A stretch of DNA of 64,000 nucleotides from Fermentibacter sp964564435 (GTDB taxonomy: Bacteria > Fermentibacterota > Fermentibacteria > Fermentibacterales > Fermentibacteraceae). The translations under genes were made by a program, and so were the position numbers. Numbering within the stretch: the stretch's first letter is position 1; each line of letters opens with the position of its first letter. The stretch spans positions 1-64,000 of the forward strand of contig CAZMAT010000002.1 in assembly GCA_964564435.1 (NCBI GenBank). Reading direction: 5' to 3'. Under the pieces are notes generated by a model. That model had not been told where the DNA came from and ran no database searches. It saw only the letters and a program-made list of their open reading frames with translations. This document shows positions 26,887-35,780 of this stretch, in pieces.

Positions 26887-28287
26887 ATGATCGCCGCGGT
26901 TCTGCTCGCATCGGCCTGCTCGGGCACCAGGATAATCGATTACAGGAGGTCGGAGGTAGCCCGCGACGGCGGTTCGATAACGGCCGTACCCCTCCCCGGG
27001 ATCATCGGAGGGGCGAGATCCTCGATCGACTGGGCCCCTGCCGACGAGTTCCCCATGACGCTGGCCGACCGGAGCGACGTCACATACAGGCCCGACCGGT
27101 TCCCCGGCTCTCCCGGGATAGCGAAGCTGGTCGAGAAGATCCTCCAGGACGAGGGGGTCCCGCGTGAGCTGGCCGCCCTGCCCTGGATCGAGAGCAGCTA
27201 CCAGGTGGGCTGCTACTCGAGCGCCGGGGCGGCGGGTCCGTGGCAGATCATGCGCGGCACCGGGACGCAGCTCGATCTCCGCATGGACTCCGAGATCGAC
27301 GAGCGATACTCCTGGACGGCATCGACCAGGGCCGCAGCCAGGTATCTGCAGTACCTGCACGGCCTCTTCGGGAGCTGGGGCCTCGCGCTCGCCGCATACA
27401 ACTGCGGCGAGGGGGCCGTCCAGAGGGCATCCTGCAGAGGCGGGACCTCGATCGAGAACCTCGATCTGCCGGGCGAGACCCGCAGCTTCGTGCCCAGGTT
27501 CGCAAATGCCCTCCGGGCCTACCAGTCCGTCGACATGACCGGCGATTCGCTGGCCGTCATATGGGCTCCGCCGAGCCTGGACCTGAGGCTGCTGGCCGCT
27601 TCGGCCGGCATCCCCCCGGAGAGCCTCGTGATGCTCAACCGGGAGTTTTTGAACGAGCGCACTCCTTCGTACGGCGACGGCTGGGAGATGATAGTACCGG
27701 CCTCGGCGGCGGCTGCCGCCTACTCTACGGCCTGGACGATGGACACCGGCGGATACCAGGTCAGGGAGGGCGACACGTGGGATTCGATCTCCCTCGCCCT
27801 CGGCGTCGAAACCGCCGGTCTGCGGACCGCCAATCCGACGGCGTCCCTGGTGCCGGGCACGAGGCTCGTCCTACCCGAGCCCGAATCGATACCGGTGAAC
27901 GTGGAGAGCGGCGAGAACGAGGGCTACTTCTACTACACCATCCGGTCGGGCGACACCCTCAGCGGCATCGCCCAGACCGTCGGCGCCAGTTCGGCTGATG
28001 TCGCCGGCTGGAACGAGATGTCGCGGGATGCCATCATCCATCCCGGGCAGCGGATCCTCCTGAGGGGGACGCCTCCGGCCGGATCAGGGGCGGCTCCCGC
28101 CCCCGCCCCCTCCTCTCCGGCACAGTCCGCGGATGCGGGTGTCACGCACACGGTCGTCCAGGGCGACACGCTCTGGGACCTCTCGATCAGGTACGGCGTC
28201 CCGGTCGAACAGATCCAGGCTCTCAACCTGATGTCCGGAAACAATCTGAGGATCGGCCAGGTCCTCGTGATCAGGGCAGTGGATTAG
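26887..28287 (+). CDS. MltD-like lytic transglycosylase with three LysM domains
   Basis: A 466-residue predicted lipoprotein (IAAVLLASACSG lipobox) that should cleave peptidoglycan glycan strands. The SLT domain has catalytic Glu102 in PWIESSYQ, then SSAGAAGPWQIM and LALAAYNCGEG. Three LysM repeats bind peptidoglycan at about residues 289-333 (YQVREGDTWDSIS), 349-395 (YTIRSGDTLSGIA) and 420-465 (HTVVQGDTLWDLS). The start is chosen at ATG 26887 because the signal peptide begins there; the ribosome site is weak. The last codons of this gene form part of an 82-bp tandem repeat reaching into the next gene. Confidence 0.9.
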   Translation: MIAAVLLASACSGTRIIDYRRSEVARDGGSITAVPLPGIIGGARSSIDWAPADEFPMTLADRSDVTYRPDRFPGSPGIAKLVEKILQDEGVPRELAALPWIESSYQVGCYSSAGAAGPWQIMRGTGTQLDLRMDSEIDERYSWTASTRAAARYLQYLHGLFGSWGLALAAYNCGEGAVQRASCRGGTSIENLDLPGETRSFVPRFANALRAYQSVDMTGDSLAVIWAPPSLDLRLLAASAGIPPESLVMLNREFLNERTPSYGDGWEMIVPASAAAAAYSTAWTMDTGGYQVREGDTWDSISLALGVETAGLRTANPTASLVPGTRLVLPEPESIPVNVESGENEGYFYYTIRSGDTLSGIAQTVGASSADVAGWNEMSRDAIIHPGQRILLRGTPPAGSGAAPAPAPSSPAQSADAGVTHTVVQGDTLWDLSIRYGVPVEQIQALNLMSGNNLRIGQVLVIRAVD

Positions 28288-28473
28288 GATCTAGATGGCT
28301 CTATTCGAACTGGTGTCCGGAAACAATCTGAGGATCGGCCAGGTCCTCGTGATCCGGGCAGTGGATTAGGATCTAGATGGCTCTATTCGAACTGGTGTCC
28401 GGAAACAATCTGAGGATCGGCCAGGTCCTCGTGATCCGGGCAGTGGAGTAGGATCTAGATGGCTCTATTCGAA
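28228..28473 (+). repeat. Three tandem 82-bp copies of a gene junction
   Basis: Bases 28228-28309, 28310-28391 and 28392-28473 are three head-to-tail copies of an 82-bp unit that differ at only a few positions, mostly at the edges. The unit is the last 20 codons of the LysM gene, its stop, an AGGA ribosome site, ATG and the first five codons of the next gene. This yields two 24-codon ORFs (28295-28369 and 28377-28451) starting like the downstream protein (MALFE) and ending like the upstream one (VLVIRAVD or VLVIRAVE). The true downstream start is the third ATG, 28459. Confidence 0.93.
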
Positions 28474-31400
28474 AGCAAGCAGAGAAGGCTCTTCAAGGTC
28501 ATCAAGTCGATGGCGGACTCCGGCAACGTCGACCAGGCCGCCACGAAGGTGGAGCAGGACCTCAAGATGCTGCTCGAGACGCCGGAACTGGCCCGCGAGC
28601 TCGTGGCCTTCCTCATGGACATCGGCTATCCCGACCTCTCGGCCAGGGCCGGCGAGGAGATCATCAGGCTCCACAGGGACCTGGCCACGCCTGTCGTCAG
28701 GCTCCTCGAGGACAGGCAGGCCGACTTCCCCAGGTCCTTCGAGCTGCTCCGGACCCTCTGGCAGATCAAGCTGCGCCAGCGGGACTACACCGGTGCGATC
28801 GAACTGCTGAACCGGGTCGACAGGTCCGCCGAGACCAAGCTCTTCGACGCCCTGGAGTCCGGTGCCAGGAGCGCGGAGCGATTCGCCACCGACAAGCTGC
28901 TCGAGGGCGACATAGACAGGTACGTGGGGTGGAGCCTCGCCCAGTTCCGCAAGGGCAGGGTGCAGGAGGCCCTTGATACGCTTCTCCGCGCGGCCCAGAA
29001 GTCCGCCAGGGCCGACGAGAGGATCCCGTCCGTGGTGGAATGGATCGCCACGAGGAAGGGCGACGCCCGCGACCCGCTCGGAGTGCTCTATCTCGTCAGG
29101 GTGTACCTTGCTTTCGAGAACGCCGAGCTGGCCCTGCGCAACCTCCCGGACCTGTTCGAGGCTCCTGTGGACATCGTCAACGGCACACTCGCCGTCGTCG
29201 AGAAGGATCTGATCCCCCTCGACCTCACGAACAAGAGCAGGATCTACTTCGTCAGGCTCCTCGCCTCCGCCGAGCGCTTCGACGACGCCGCACGGGAGCT
29301 CGAGCGCCTCTTCGAGGAGGGCGACAGGACGCTGGATTTCGAAGCCGCCCTTCGCGACCTCGTCTCGAAGGCCCCTGCGAACGCCCGCCCTCATCTCCTC
29401 ATGGCCAGATACAAGAAGGACCGCGGAGAGAACACCATTGCGCTGGATTCCCTCGAGAAGGCCTTCACCTGCGAGGATGCGGCGTCCAGCCCCCTGGGGG
29501 AGACCGCCGCGGCCTTCCTGGACCAGGGCATCGACAGGGACGAAAGCATCGCGAGGAAGCTCGCCGAGTTCATGACCGAGCGCGGAACCGTCTCCGACGC
29601 TGTCTCCGCCCTGTGCAGGCTCGTGGCCGGGGATCCCGAGTGGGTCCAGGGGATGATCCAGAAGCTTCTCCAGAAGGACAAGAACAGCGCCGAAGTGCTC
29701 ACCCTGCTGGCCGTCACGATGCAGGTCCGCGGCAGGGAGTCCGAGGCCGCGGCCACGATGCAGCACCTCCAGGACCGCAAGGACAGGAAGTCACGCGAGG
29801 ACATCGTCCACGTCCTCAGCCACTTCGACGGGCTGATGGAGCAGTACCCCGGTCTCCGCAGGATGAGGGCATCGGTGCGCGGGGTGGCGGGCCGTGAGGG
29901 GGAGGCCGCATCCGACTGGTTCTCCCTCCTTCTCTCGGGCGAGACCGTGCCCGAGCGCGGCCTCGAGGACATCAGGGAGTCGAACCTGCACATCCGCAGG
30001 GCCGACGAGCTCCTGGCTTCGGGATTCTCTCCCGAGACCCCCCAGGAGGCCCTGCTGGGCGCAGTGGCCGCCATCTCCCGGAACATGTTCGACAAGGCCG
30101 ACACCTGGCTGATCAAGGCCTGTTCGGATGCGAACCTCGCACCGGCCGTCGCGGGCCAGGTCTCGGTGCTGCCCGACACGTCGCTTTCGAGGCTCAGCCT
30201 GGAAGTGCTGCTCCCGATCTTCGCTGATACCGGTGCAGCGAAGACCGCGGCCGACATCATCCTCCGCACGAGCGGATCCGACGTCTGGAGGATGGATCTC
30301 GTCTCCAGGCTAGCCTGGGGCGACCCGCCGGCGGAGGTCCTGTTCAGGCTGCGCGCCTTCCTGGCCGAGGGGAAGCTGGCCCTGGCAGGCGGCGCCCTCG
30401 GTTCCTCCGACATCAAGGATCCGGCCCTCACGGGACTGGCGGAATTCTGCAGGCGCATCTCGGCCGGCGACGTCGAGGGAGGGCTGACCCACCTCGGCGA
30501 CGTAGTGGACGACAGGCGCACCAGCGGTCTTGCATCGGGCGTCCTGGAGACTCTTCTCGACGATCCGGGAAAGCACGGGGCACAGGTCAGGATGTTCCTG
30601 GCGAAGGCCTCGGCCACGAACGGGCGGTATTCGGAAGCCTGCGCCTGGCTCCAGCCCGTCCTGACCTCGCCCGGCGTGACCGACCTCCTCGAGCAGCTCG
30701 CACATGCCAGCCCCGGCATGGTCGACGCCCCTCTCATGCTCGTCAGGGCTGCTGCGCTGTCCGACGACTTCGACCAGCTCCGCAGGTTCTCGTCGATGGT
30801 GCTCGAGATGAACGCGGGGAAGGCCGCGGAGATAGCCGCCATCTGCGAATCCAGCGGCAGCGAGAGGGGATCCGGCCAGTGCCTGGCATTTGCCGCCGAG
30901 CTCTCCGACCGCTACCAGCTCCAGCTCGATCCCGACGCGCTCCTGATCAAGGCGGTGCTGGCGGATCCCTCGCTGGCTTCGACAGCCCTCCTGAGGAAGG
31001 GCGGGGGTCCGTCGCTCAAGGCGGTATGCGCCATAGCCACCGCCAATGCGGCGGCCTTCTCGGACACCATGAGGAGGCGGCAGGGCCTGAGCGTGCCGGT
31101 TTCCCGCGCTCTTGCCGAGCGCGCGCTCGAACAGTGGCAGGCCGGCCGTGACGACGAGGCGATGTCCCATCTGGCAGGAGTCTTCGCTGCCTGCGACATG
31201 CGCGACATGGAGACCGCCGTGCTCAGGAAGCTCGCATGCGACGGCATCGGAGCCTGGCGCACCAGCGCGGCTGAACGCCTCCTCGCGGACACGCTGGACG
31301 GCAGGATGACCAGGATGGACTTCTGGAACTCCGTCCGCGACCATTCCGTGATAGAGAAGGCAGTCGAGGGAAGGCTGGGTGAGGATCTGAGGAACGGCCG

Positions 31401-32073
31401 CGCGCCCGCAGCTGAAGTTTCCGCGGCGGCAGGCGCGGTCCTCGCATCGGGCCTCGAGATAGAGAGGCTGCTGGGCTTCGGCGAGCTCCTGCTCGACGCC
31501 GGCGGCGGCGGCGGCGGGATGCTCGGCGACATAGCCCGCGCGGGGTACGAGAAGTGGAAGGCTTCGTCCCCGCCGGTCCCGCCCTCGTTCGACCTCGTCA
31601 AGCTCCTCGTCTCGTCGGGCATGCTGCCCGAGGCCTCAGAGGCCGCCTGGACGAGGATGGACGACAGGATGCTGTCGCTGGTCAGGGATGGTCTGCAGAA
31701 GAAGAGATCCTCCGCTTCCGGGACGGGGCTCTCCGCCGCCAGGGATCTGCTCCTGTCCGGCAGGGCCGCAGAAGCGCTCGCCGCCCTTCCCGGAGGAGAC
31801 GATGCCGGAGCCGAGGCTGCCGACATCTCAGCCACGGCGCTCTGGAGGCTCGGCCGCAGGAGCGCGGCCATCGACCTCTGGATCGAGGCATTCCGGAGGA
31901 CCGGAGACGCACTCCTGCTCCAGAGGCTCCACTGGGCTCTCGGCGAGGCCGGCTATCCCGCCGACCGGGCCGCCCTGGAGCGTTTCGTGGAATCGAGACA
32001 CAGGAACCTGCTCCCCGGGCTGGGCGGCGGTGCCGCTCCCGCGGGAAGGCTCTCCACGATATCAACGGTGTGA
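28459..32073 (+). CDS. Very large helical-repeat (TPR-like) protein
   Basis: A 1204-residue protein with no signal peptide and no membrane segment, almost wholly predicted alpha-helical. Many degenerate 30-40 residue helix pairs are visible, for example DYTGAIELLNRVDRSAETK, RVQEALDTLLRAAQKSA, ERFDDAARELERLFEEGD and SSEVL-type turns, suggesting a TPR or related solenoid throughout. I recognise no catalytic motif. Its start is embedded in the triple junction repeat; the next gene starts 25 bases after its stop. Placement between two lytic transglycosylase genes hints at a scaffold role in envelope biology, which is only an inference. Confidence 0.82.
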   Translation: MALFESKQRRLFKVIKSMADSGNVDQAATKVEQDLKMLLETPELARELVAFLMDIGYPDLSARAGEEIIRLHRDLATPVVRLLEDRQADFPRSFELLRTLWQIKLRQRDYTGAIELLNRVDRSAETKLFDALESGARSAERFATDKLLEGDIDRYVGWSLAQFRKGRVQEALDTLLRAAQKSARADERIPSVVEWIATRKGDARDPLGVLYLVRVYLAFENAELALRNLPDLFEAPVDIVNGTLAVVEKDLIPLDLTNKSRIYFVRLLASAERFDDAARELERLFEEGDRTLDFEAALRDLVSKAPANARPHLLMARYKKDRGENTIALDSLEKAFTCEDAASSPLGETAAAFLDQGIDRDESIARKLAEFMTERGTVSDAVSALCRLVAGDPEWVQGMIQKLLQKDKNSAEVLTLLAVTMQVRGRESEAAATMQHLQDRKDRKSREDIVHVLSHFDGLMEQYPGLRRMRASVRGVAGREGEAASDWFSLLLSGETVPERGLEDIRESNLHIRRADELLASGFSPETPQEALLGAVAAISRNMFDKADTWLIKACSDANLAPAVAGQVSVLPDTSLSRLSLEVLLPIFADTGAAKTAADIILRTSGSDVWRMDLVSRLAWGDPPAEVLFRLRAFLAEGKLALAGGALGSSDIKDPALTGLAEFCRRISAGDVEGGLTHLGDVVDDRRTSGLASGVLETLLDDPGKHGAQVRMFLAKASATNGRYSEACAWLQPVLTSPGVTDLLEQLAHASPGMVDAPLMLVRAAALSDDFDQLRRFSSMVLEMNAGKAAEIAAICESSGSERGSGQCLAFAAELSDRYQLQLDPDALLIKAVLADPSLASTALLRKGGGPSLKAVCAIATANAAAFSDTMRRRQGLSVPVSRALAERALEQWQAGRDDEAMSHLAGVFAACDMRDMETAVLRKLACDGIGAWRTSAAERLLADTLDGRMTRMDFWNSVRDHSVIEKAVEGRLGEDLRNGRAPAAEVSAAAGAVLASGLEIERLLGFGELLLDAGGGGGGMLGDIARAGYEKWKASSPPVPPSFDLVKLLVSSGMLPEASEAAWTRMDDRMLSLVRDGLQKKRSSASGTGLSAARDLLLSGRAAEALAALPGGDDAGAEAADISATALWRLGRRSAAIDLWIEAFRRTGDALLLQRLHWALGEAGYPADRAALERFVESRHRNLLPGLGGGAAPAGRLSTISTV

Positions 32074-32098
32074 TGAAGCGAGAGGGGAAGGTCACGGG

Positions 32099-33517
32099 AT
32101 GAACGAGGGCGAGGGCACGACTCCTTCCGAGCTCTCCGTGAGCAGTCTCATCACGGGCATAGGCAAGCTGGTCTTCGAGATATCGGGTCAGACCACGGCC
32201 ATCGCCGGCAAGGTCGACTCTCTGGAGAAGCTGGTTTCGAACGGTCTGTTCGAGAGGCTCGACCGTCTCATCCAGGGGGTGGAGACGCTGCAGACCATCT
32301 CCGGGCAGGCCGCCGCGCAGCAGGCGCAACCCGCCGTCTTCGTGCCGCCCGCAGGAGTGGTCGCCGGGGAGGCGCAGCCTCCGGCGGCATTCCCCATCGA
32401 GAGCCTGACCGCTCCCCTCGAGGCCGGGATAGCCAGGCTCGCGAGCCTGGAGTCCCGTGTCGAATCGATCCAGAACACCGTTTCCGAGACCGCCGGCAGC
32501 ATCACGGGCATCGCCGGACCCATCGGCACTGCCGTGTCCGATTCGGCCGGGAAGCTTCTCGAGAAGGCCGGGAGCGAAGGCCAGGAGATACGCAGGCTTC
32601 TCACGGAACAGGACGAGAGGATCGGCACGCTGCTCGAGGCCGTGCTGCAGATAGGGCAGTCCACCCGCGAGGTCTCCGGGGTCGCCGCGGGGATCCCCGG
32701 CCGCCTCGACGCCCTGGACGGGTTCGTGAACGGGATGCCCGAGCTGCTGGGCCGGAAGATGTCGGAGGCAACATCCTCCGGCATCGCTCCCGTCGAGTCC
32801 GGTCTGGCCGAGATGGGTGCAGGCATCGCCGCCATCCCGGCCGCGGTGAAGGCCCTCGAGGACGGCCTTGCCGCTAAGGTCGCCGATCTGGACGCGCGGA
32901 CCTCGGGCGCCATATCCGGGCTCGGCGGCACCCTCGAGGCGCAGAAGTCCATCCTCGACGACATGAGGATCACCCTCGGCGAGGCGGCTCAGGGTCAGGA
33001 GAAGACCCTGGCCGAGATGGCCGGCCTCCTGAAGACCCAGAAGGACGCAGTCAACCGGACTCGTGTCGACGACCTCAACAACGAGGCCATACACAGCTTC
33101 AACCAGGGCCGGCTCCCTGAAGCCGCCGCAGCCCTCGCATCGGCGCTGGAGATAGATCCGGAGAGGCCCGAGCTCCTGGCCAACCTCGGACACATCCAGG
33201 CAGCCTCAGGAGACATGAAGGCCTCGGAGGAGACCTTCAAGAAGGCTCTGATGAAGGACCCCTACCTCGAGCCAGCCCTGTCCGGCCTCGGTCTCCTCTA
33301 CGTGAAGACGGGAAGACCCAGGGACACTCTTGAAATACTCGCGCGCTTCATAGAGGATCCGGCCCCTTCCTCCAGGATCGCCCTGGCGTGCTCCAGGGCC
33401 ATGGTCTCGATGGAGAGGCATGCGGATGCCATCGCACTGCTCCAGCGTGCGCTGGCGGCCGATCCCGGGAACCCGGACCTCCAGACCGAACTGGCCTCCT
33501 ACAAGGCCGGAAACTGA
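32099..33517 (+). CDS. Long amphipathic helical protein with C-terminal TPRs
   Basis: A 472-residue cytoplasmic-type protein. Residues about 1-330 are a series of amphipathic helices with regular small and hydrophobic positions (ETAGSITGIAGPIGTAVSD, TREVSGVAAGIPGRLDALDG), resembling chemoreceptor-like or phasin-like helices. Residues about 335-470 hold at least three tetratricopeptide repeats (NNEAIHSFNQGRLPEAAAAL, LANLGHIQAASGDMKASEE, LSGLGLLYVKTGRPRDTLEI). ATG 32099 is preceded by GAGAGGGGAAGG. It directly follows the 1204-residue gene and precedes a Slt-type gene by 22 bases. Function unknown. Confidence 0.82.
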   Translation: MNEGEGTTPSELSVSSLITGIGKLVFEISGQTTAIAGKVDSLEKLVSNGLFERLDRLIQGVETLQTISGQAAAQQAQPAVFVPPAGVVAGEAQPPAAFPIESLTAPLEAGIARLASLESRVESIQNTVSETAGSITGIAGPIGTAVSDSAGKLLEKAGSEGQEIRRLLTEQDERIGTLLEAVLQIGQSTREVSGVAAGIPGRLDALDGFVNGMPELLGRKMSEATSSGIAPVESGLAEMGAGIAAIPAAVKALEDGLAAKVADLDARTSGAISGLGGTLEAQKSILDDMRITLGEAAQGQEKTLAEMAGLLKTQKDAVNRTRVDDLNNEAIHSFNQGRLPEAAAALASALEIDPERPELLANLGHIQAASGDMKASEETFKKALMKDPYLEPALSGLGLLYVKTGRPRDTLEILARFIEDPAPSSRIALACSRAMVSMERHADAIALLQRALAADPGNPDLQTELASYKAGN

Positions 33518-33539
33518 TAGCGGGACGCTCCTGGATCAT

Positions 33540-35780
33540 ATGCGCATGTCAGCTCTGCTCATGTCCGTCCTGGCCCTCTCGTCGTGCAGGGCCGTGGAGG
33601 ATGGCGGTCAGGCCGTTGCGGCGCTCCCGCCAGACCCTTCGACAATCGAGACGGCTGCTCGATCCGCAGCGGACGAGGGGTTGAACGGCGAATCAGCCCT
33701 CCTCTACATCCAGGCCGCCGGGCTGAGGGCCGAAGGCGACCCCCTTCGGATGTCCGACGCCAGAGCCGCAGCCCTCCTTCTGGACGAACCGTCGATCCCG
33801 TGCGCGCAGATCCTGCTTGCGAACCCCGATTCCCTCGACGCCCTGCTGGCCGTGGTGGCCGGAGGGGCCGGGATCGCGCCCGCGATGCTCGAGATGTTCG
33901 CCGACAGCCTCGTGCCGATGCCCGAGTACGCCGCGCTCCTCCTGGCCGAGAGCCTCGTCGCGGCCGGAAGGGGGGAGGAGGCCCTCCAGGCCCTGAGCTA
34001 TGCTGGAGACAGCTTCCCTGCGCAGACCGCCGGCGACCTCGTCCTGGCCCGGTACGGCGCCCTTCTCTACGCAGGTAGGCTCGACGAGGCAACGGCTCTC
34101 AGGCAGGGGGTCCCGGCCTCCGACAGCGTTCTCAGGTCACGTCTCCTGGGAGCCCTGGGGACATTCAGGCACGAGAGCGGAGCCGCAGGGTGGGAGGATG
34201 CCTTCTCGCAGTCGATAAGGCTATGGCCCTCCGGATACATCCATGCCCCGGCGTTCGCCCTCCTGAGGCCCAGGCTGCTCTCCGACAGCGCTTTCTCCGC
34301 CGGGCTGGCCGACGCATTCTACTCCGGAGGCCTCTGGAACGAGCTTTACGACATCGCCGTCCATGCGCAGGACCCTCCCGGCCATCTCGTCTATCTCGCC
34401 GCCCGCACCCGCGACAGGCTCGGATCCTACGACCAGGCCTGCACCCTCCTCGACGGCTACCTCGATGACTGCCCCGGGGGCGCAGATGCCGAGAACGCCC
34501 TGATGTACCTCGGCCTCGACCTGGCCCGCGGCGGGCTGCCCGATTCGGGGCTTGCCGTGCTCGACCTGTGGGAGTCGCGCTATCCCTCCTCGCCGCGCCG
34601 TGGCAACATCCCCTGGTACAGGGGCAGCATACTGGCCGAGTACGGCCGGTGGGCCGAGGCCCTTCCGCATTTCGAGGCCATGATGGCCGATTATCCGTCC
34701 AACGTTGCCGCCGACGACGCGCATTTCTTCCTGTGCCTCGCCCTGCTGGAGACCGGCCGCGGCAGTGAGGCGGCCGCCGATCTGGCATCCTTCTCGCGGG
34801 AGTCGGGAGAGAGCGTCTATGCCCAGTCCGCCAGGTATCTCCTCGGGAGGCTGCTCGTCGAGGAGGGCGACGCTTCCGGTATGGACACCCTGAGGGCCGT
34901 ATCCCGCCTCGGCTCCGAATCCCTGGCCGCGAGGTTCGCACAGGTGCGCCTGGGGGCCTCCCCGCCGTCCCCCGGGATCTCATCGGAACCTCTCGAGGCA
35001 TGGATGACGAGGAACGGAGTGGTCCCGGCGCCCCCGACCGCATCCTCGAGGCGCGGGGTCGTGCTGCTCGATGCTGGCCTCAGGCGGTGGGCCGTGGCGG
35101 AGTTCAAGGCGGCCGAGGAGGAGGTCGGGGGAGGGGGCAGGATGGCCCTCTTCTACCTCGAGCACGACGTCTGGGAACGGATGCCGAACTGCGGCTGGAG
35201 GCTTTCGACGGTGGCGCCCGAACCCTGGCCCGCCGACCTCTGGCGGCTGAGGTATCCTGCAGCCTGGCCCGGACTGGTGCTCCGCACGAGTGCGGACTTC
35301 GGCTTCGACCCGCTGCTGGTATGGTCCATCATGCGGCAGGAGAGCATGTTCCAGCCCGGTGCGAGCTCGCCGGCCGGAGCCAGGGGCCTGATCCAGATGA
35401 TCCCGAGCACATCCGAGTACGTGGCCGCGCAGGAGGGATGGGAAGACTACTCGCCCGACGCGCTCTTCGAGCCCGCGGTCTCCTTGAGATACGGCATCTG
35501 CTACCTGTCGGGCGTCGCATCGGAGGTGGAGGGGCCGGTGAAGCTGCTCGCATCCTACAACGGCGGGCCCCACAACGCGGCCGGCCGCTGGGGGGCCTCC
35601 ACCCTCCCGGACGACCTGTTCTTCTGCAGGATCACGTTCAACGAGACCAGGCGGTATGTCGAGAAGGTCCTTGCCAACTACGAGATCTACAGGCTCCTGT
35701 ATCCCTCCATGGCCGGCCTGGCGCAGCCCAGGTTCACGGCTCTCCCGACCCTTTCGCACCGCGCCGGGTCGATGGACTGA
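33540..35780 (+). CDS. Slt70-like soluble lytic transglycosylase lipoprotein with TPRs
   Basis: A 746-residue envelope enzyme. The signal (SALLMSVLALSSC) ends in a lipobox. A long TPR-like helical part (residues about 30-520) precedes a C-terminal SLT domain with catalytic Glu601 in IMRQESMF, then SSPAGARGLIQMIPST and ASYNGGPHN, all as in Slt70/MltE enzymes. It should cut glycan strands to 1,6-anhydro products. It overlaps the convergent glycosyltransferase gene by 47 bases at the 3' end. The start could be ATG 33540 or 33546; neither has a strong ribosome site. Confidence 0.9.
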   Translation: MRMSALLMSVLALSSCRAVEDGGQAVAALPPDPSTIETAARSAADEGLNGESALLYIQAAGLRAEGDPLRMSDARAAALLLDEPSIPCAQILLANPDSLDALLAVVAGGAGIAPAMLEMFADSLVPMPEYAALLLAESLVAAGRGEEALQALSYAGDSFPAQTAGDLVLARYGALLYAGRLDEATALRQGVPASDSVLRSRLLGALGTFRHESGAAGWEDAFSQSIRLWPSGYIHAPAFALLRPRLLSDSAFSAGLADAFYSGGLWNELYDIAVHAQDPPGHLVYLAARTRDRLGSYDQACTLLDGYLDDCPGGADAENALMYLGLDLARGGLPDSGLAVLDLWESRYPSSPRRGNIPWYRGSILAEYGRWAEALPHFEAMMADYPSNVAADDAHFFLCLALLETGRGSEAAADLASFSRESGESVYAQSARYLLGRLLVEEGDASGMDTLRAVSRLGSESLAARFAQVRLGASPPSPGISSEPLEAWMTRNGVVPAPPTASSRRGVVLLDAGLRRWAVAEFKAAEEEVGGGGRMALFYLEHDVWERMPNCGWRLSTVAPEPWPADLWRLRYPAAWPGLVLRTSADFGFDPLLVWSIMRQESMFQPGASSPAGARGLIQMIPSTSEYVAAQEGWEDYSPDALFEPAVSLRYGICYLSGVASEVEGPVKLLASYNGGPHNAAGRWGASTLPDDLFFCRITFNETRRYVEKVLANYEIYRLLYPSMAGLAQPRFTALPTLSHRAGSMD

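Noticed and set aside
28228..28473. Triple 82-bp repeat as a CRISPR array
   Set aside because: There are no unique spacers between copies, and the unit contains the end of one gene and the start of another.
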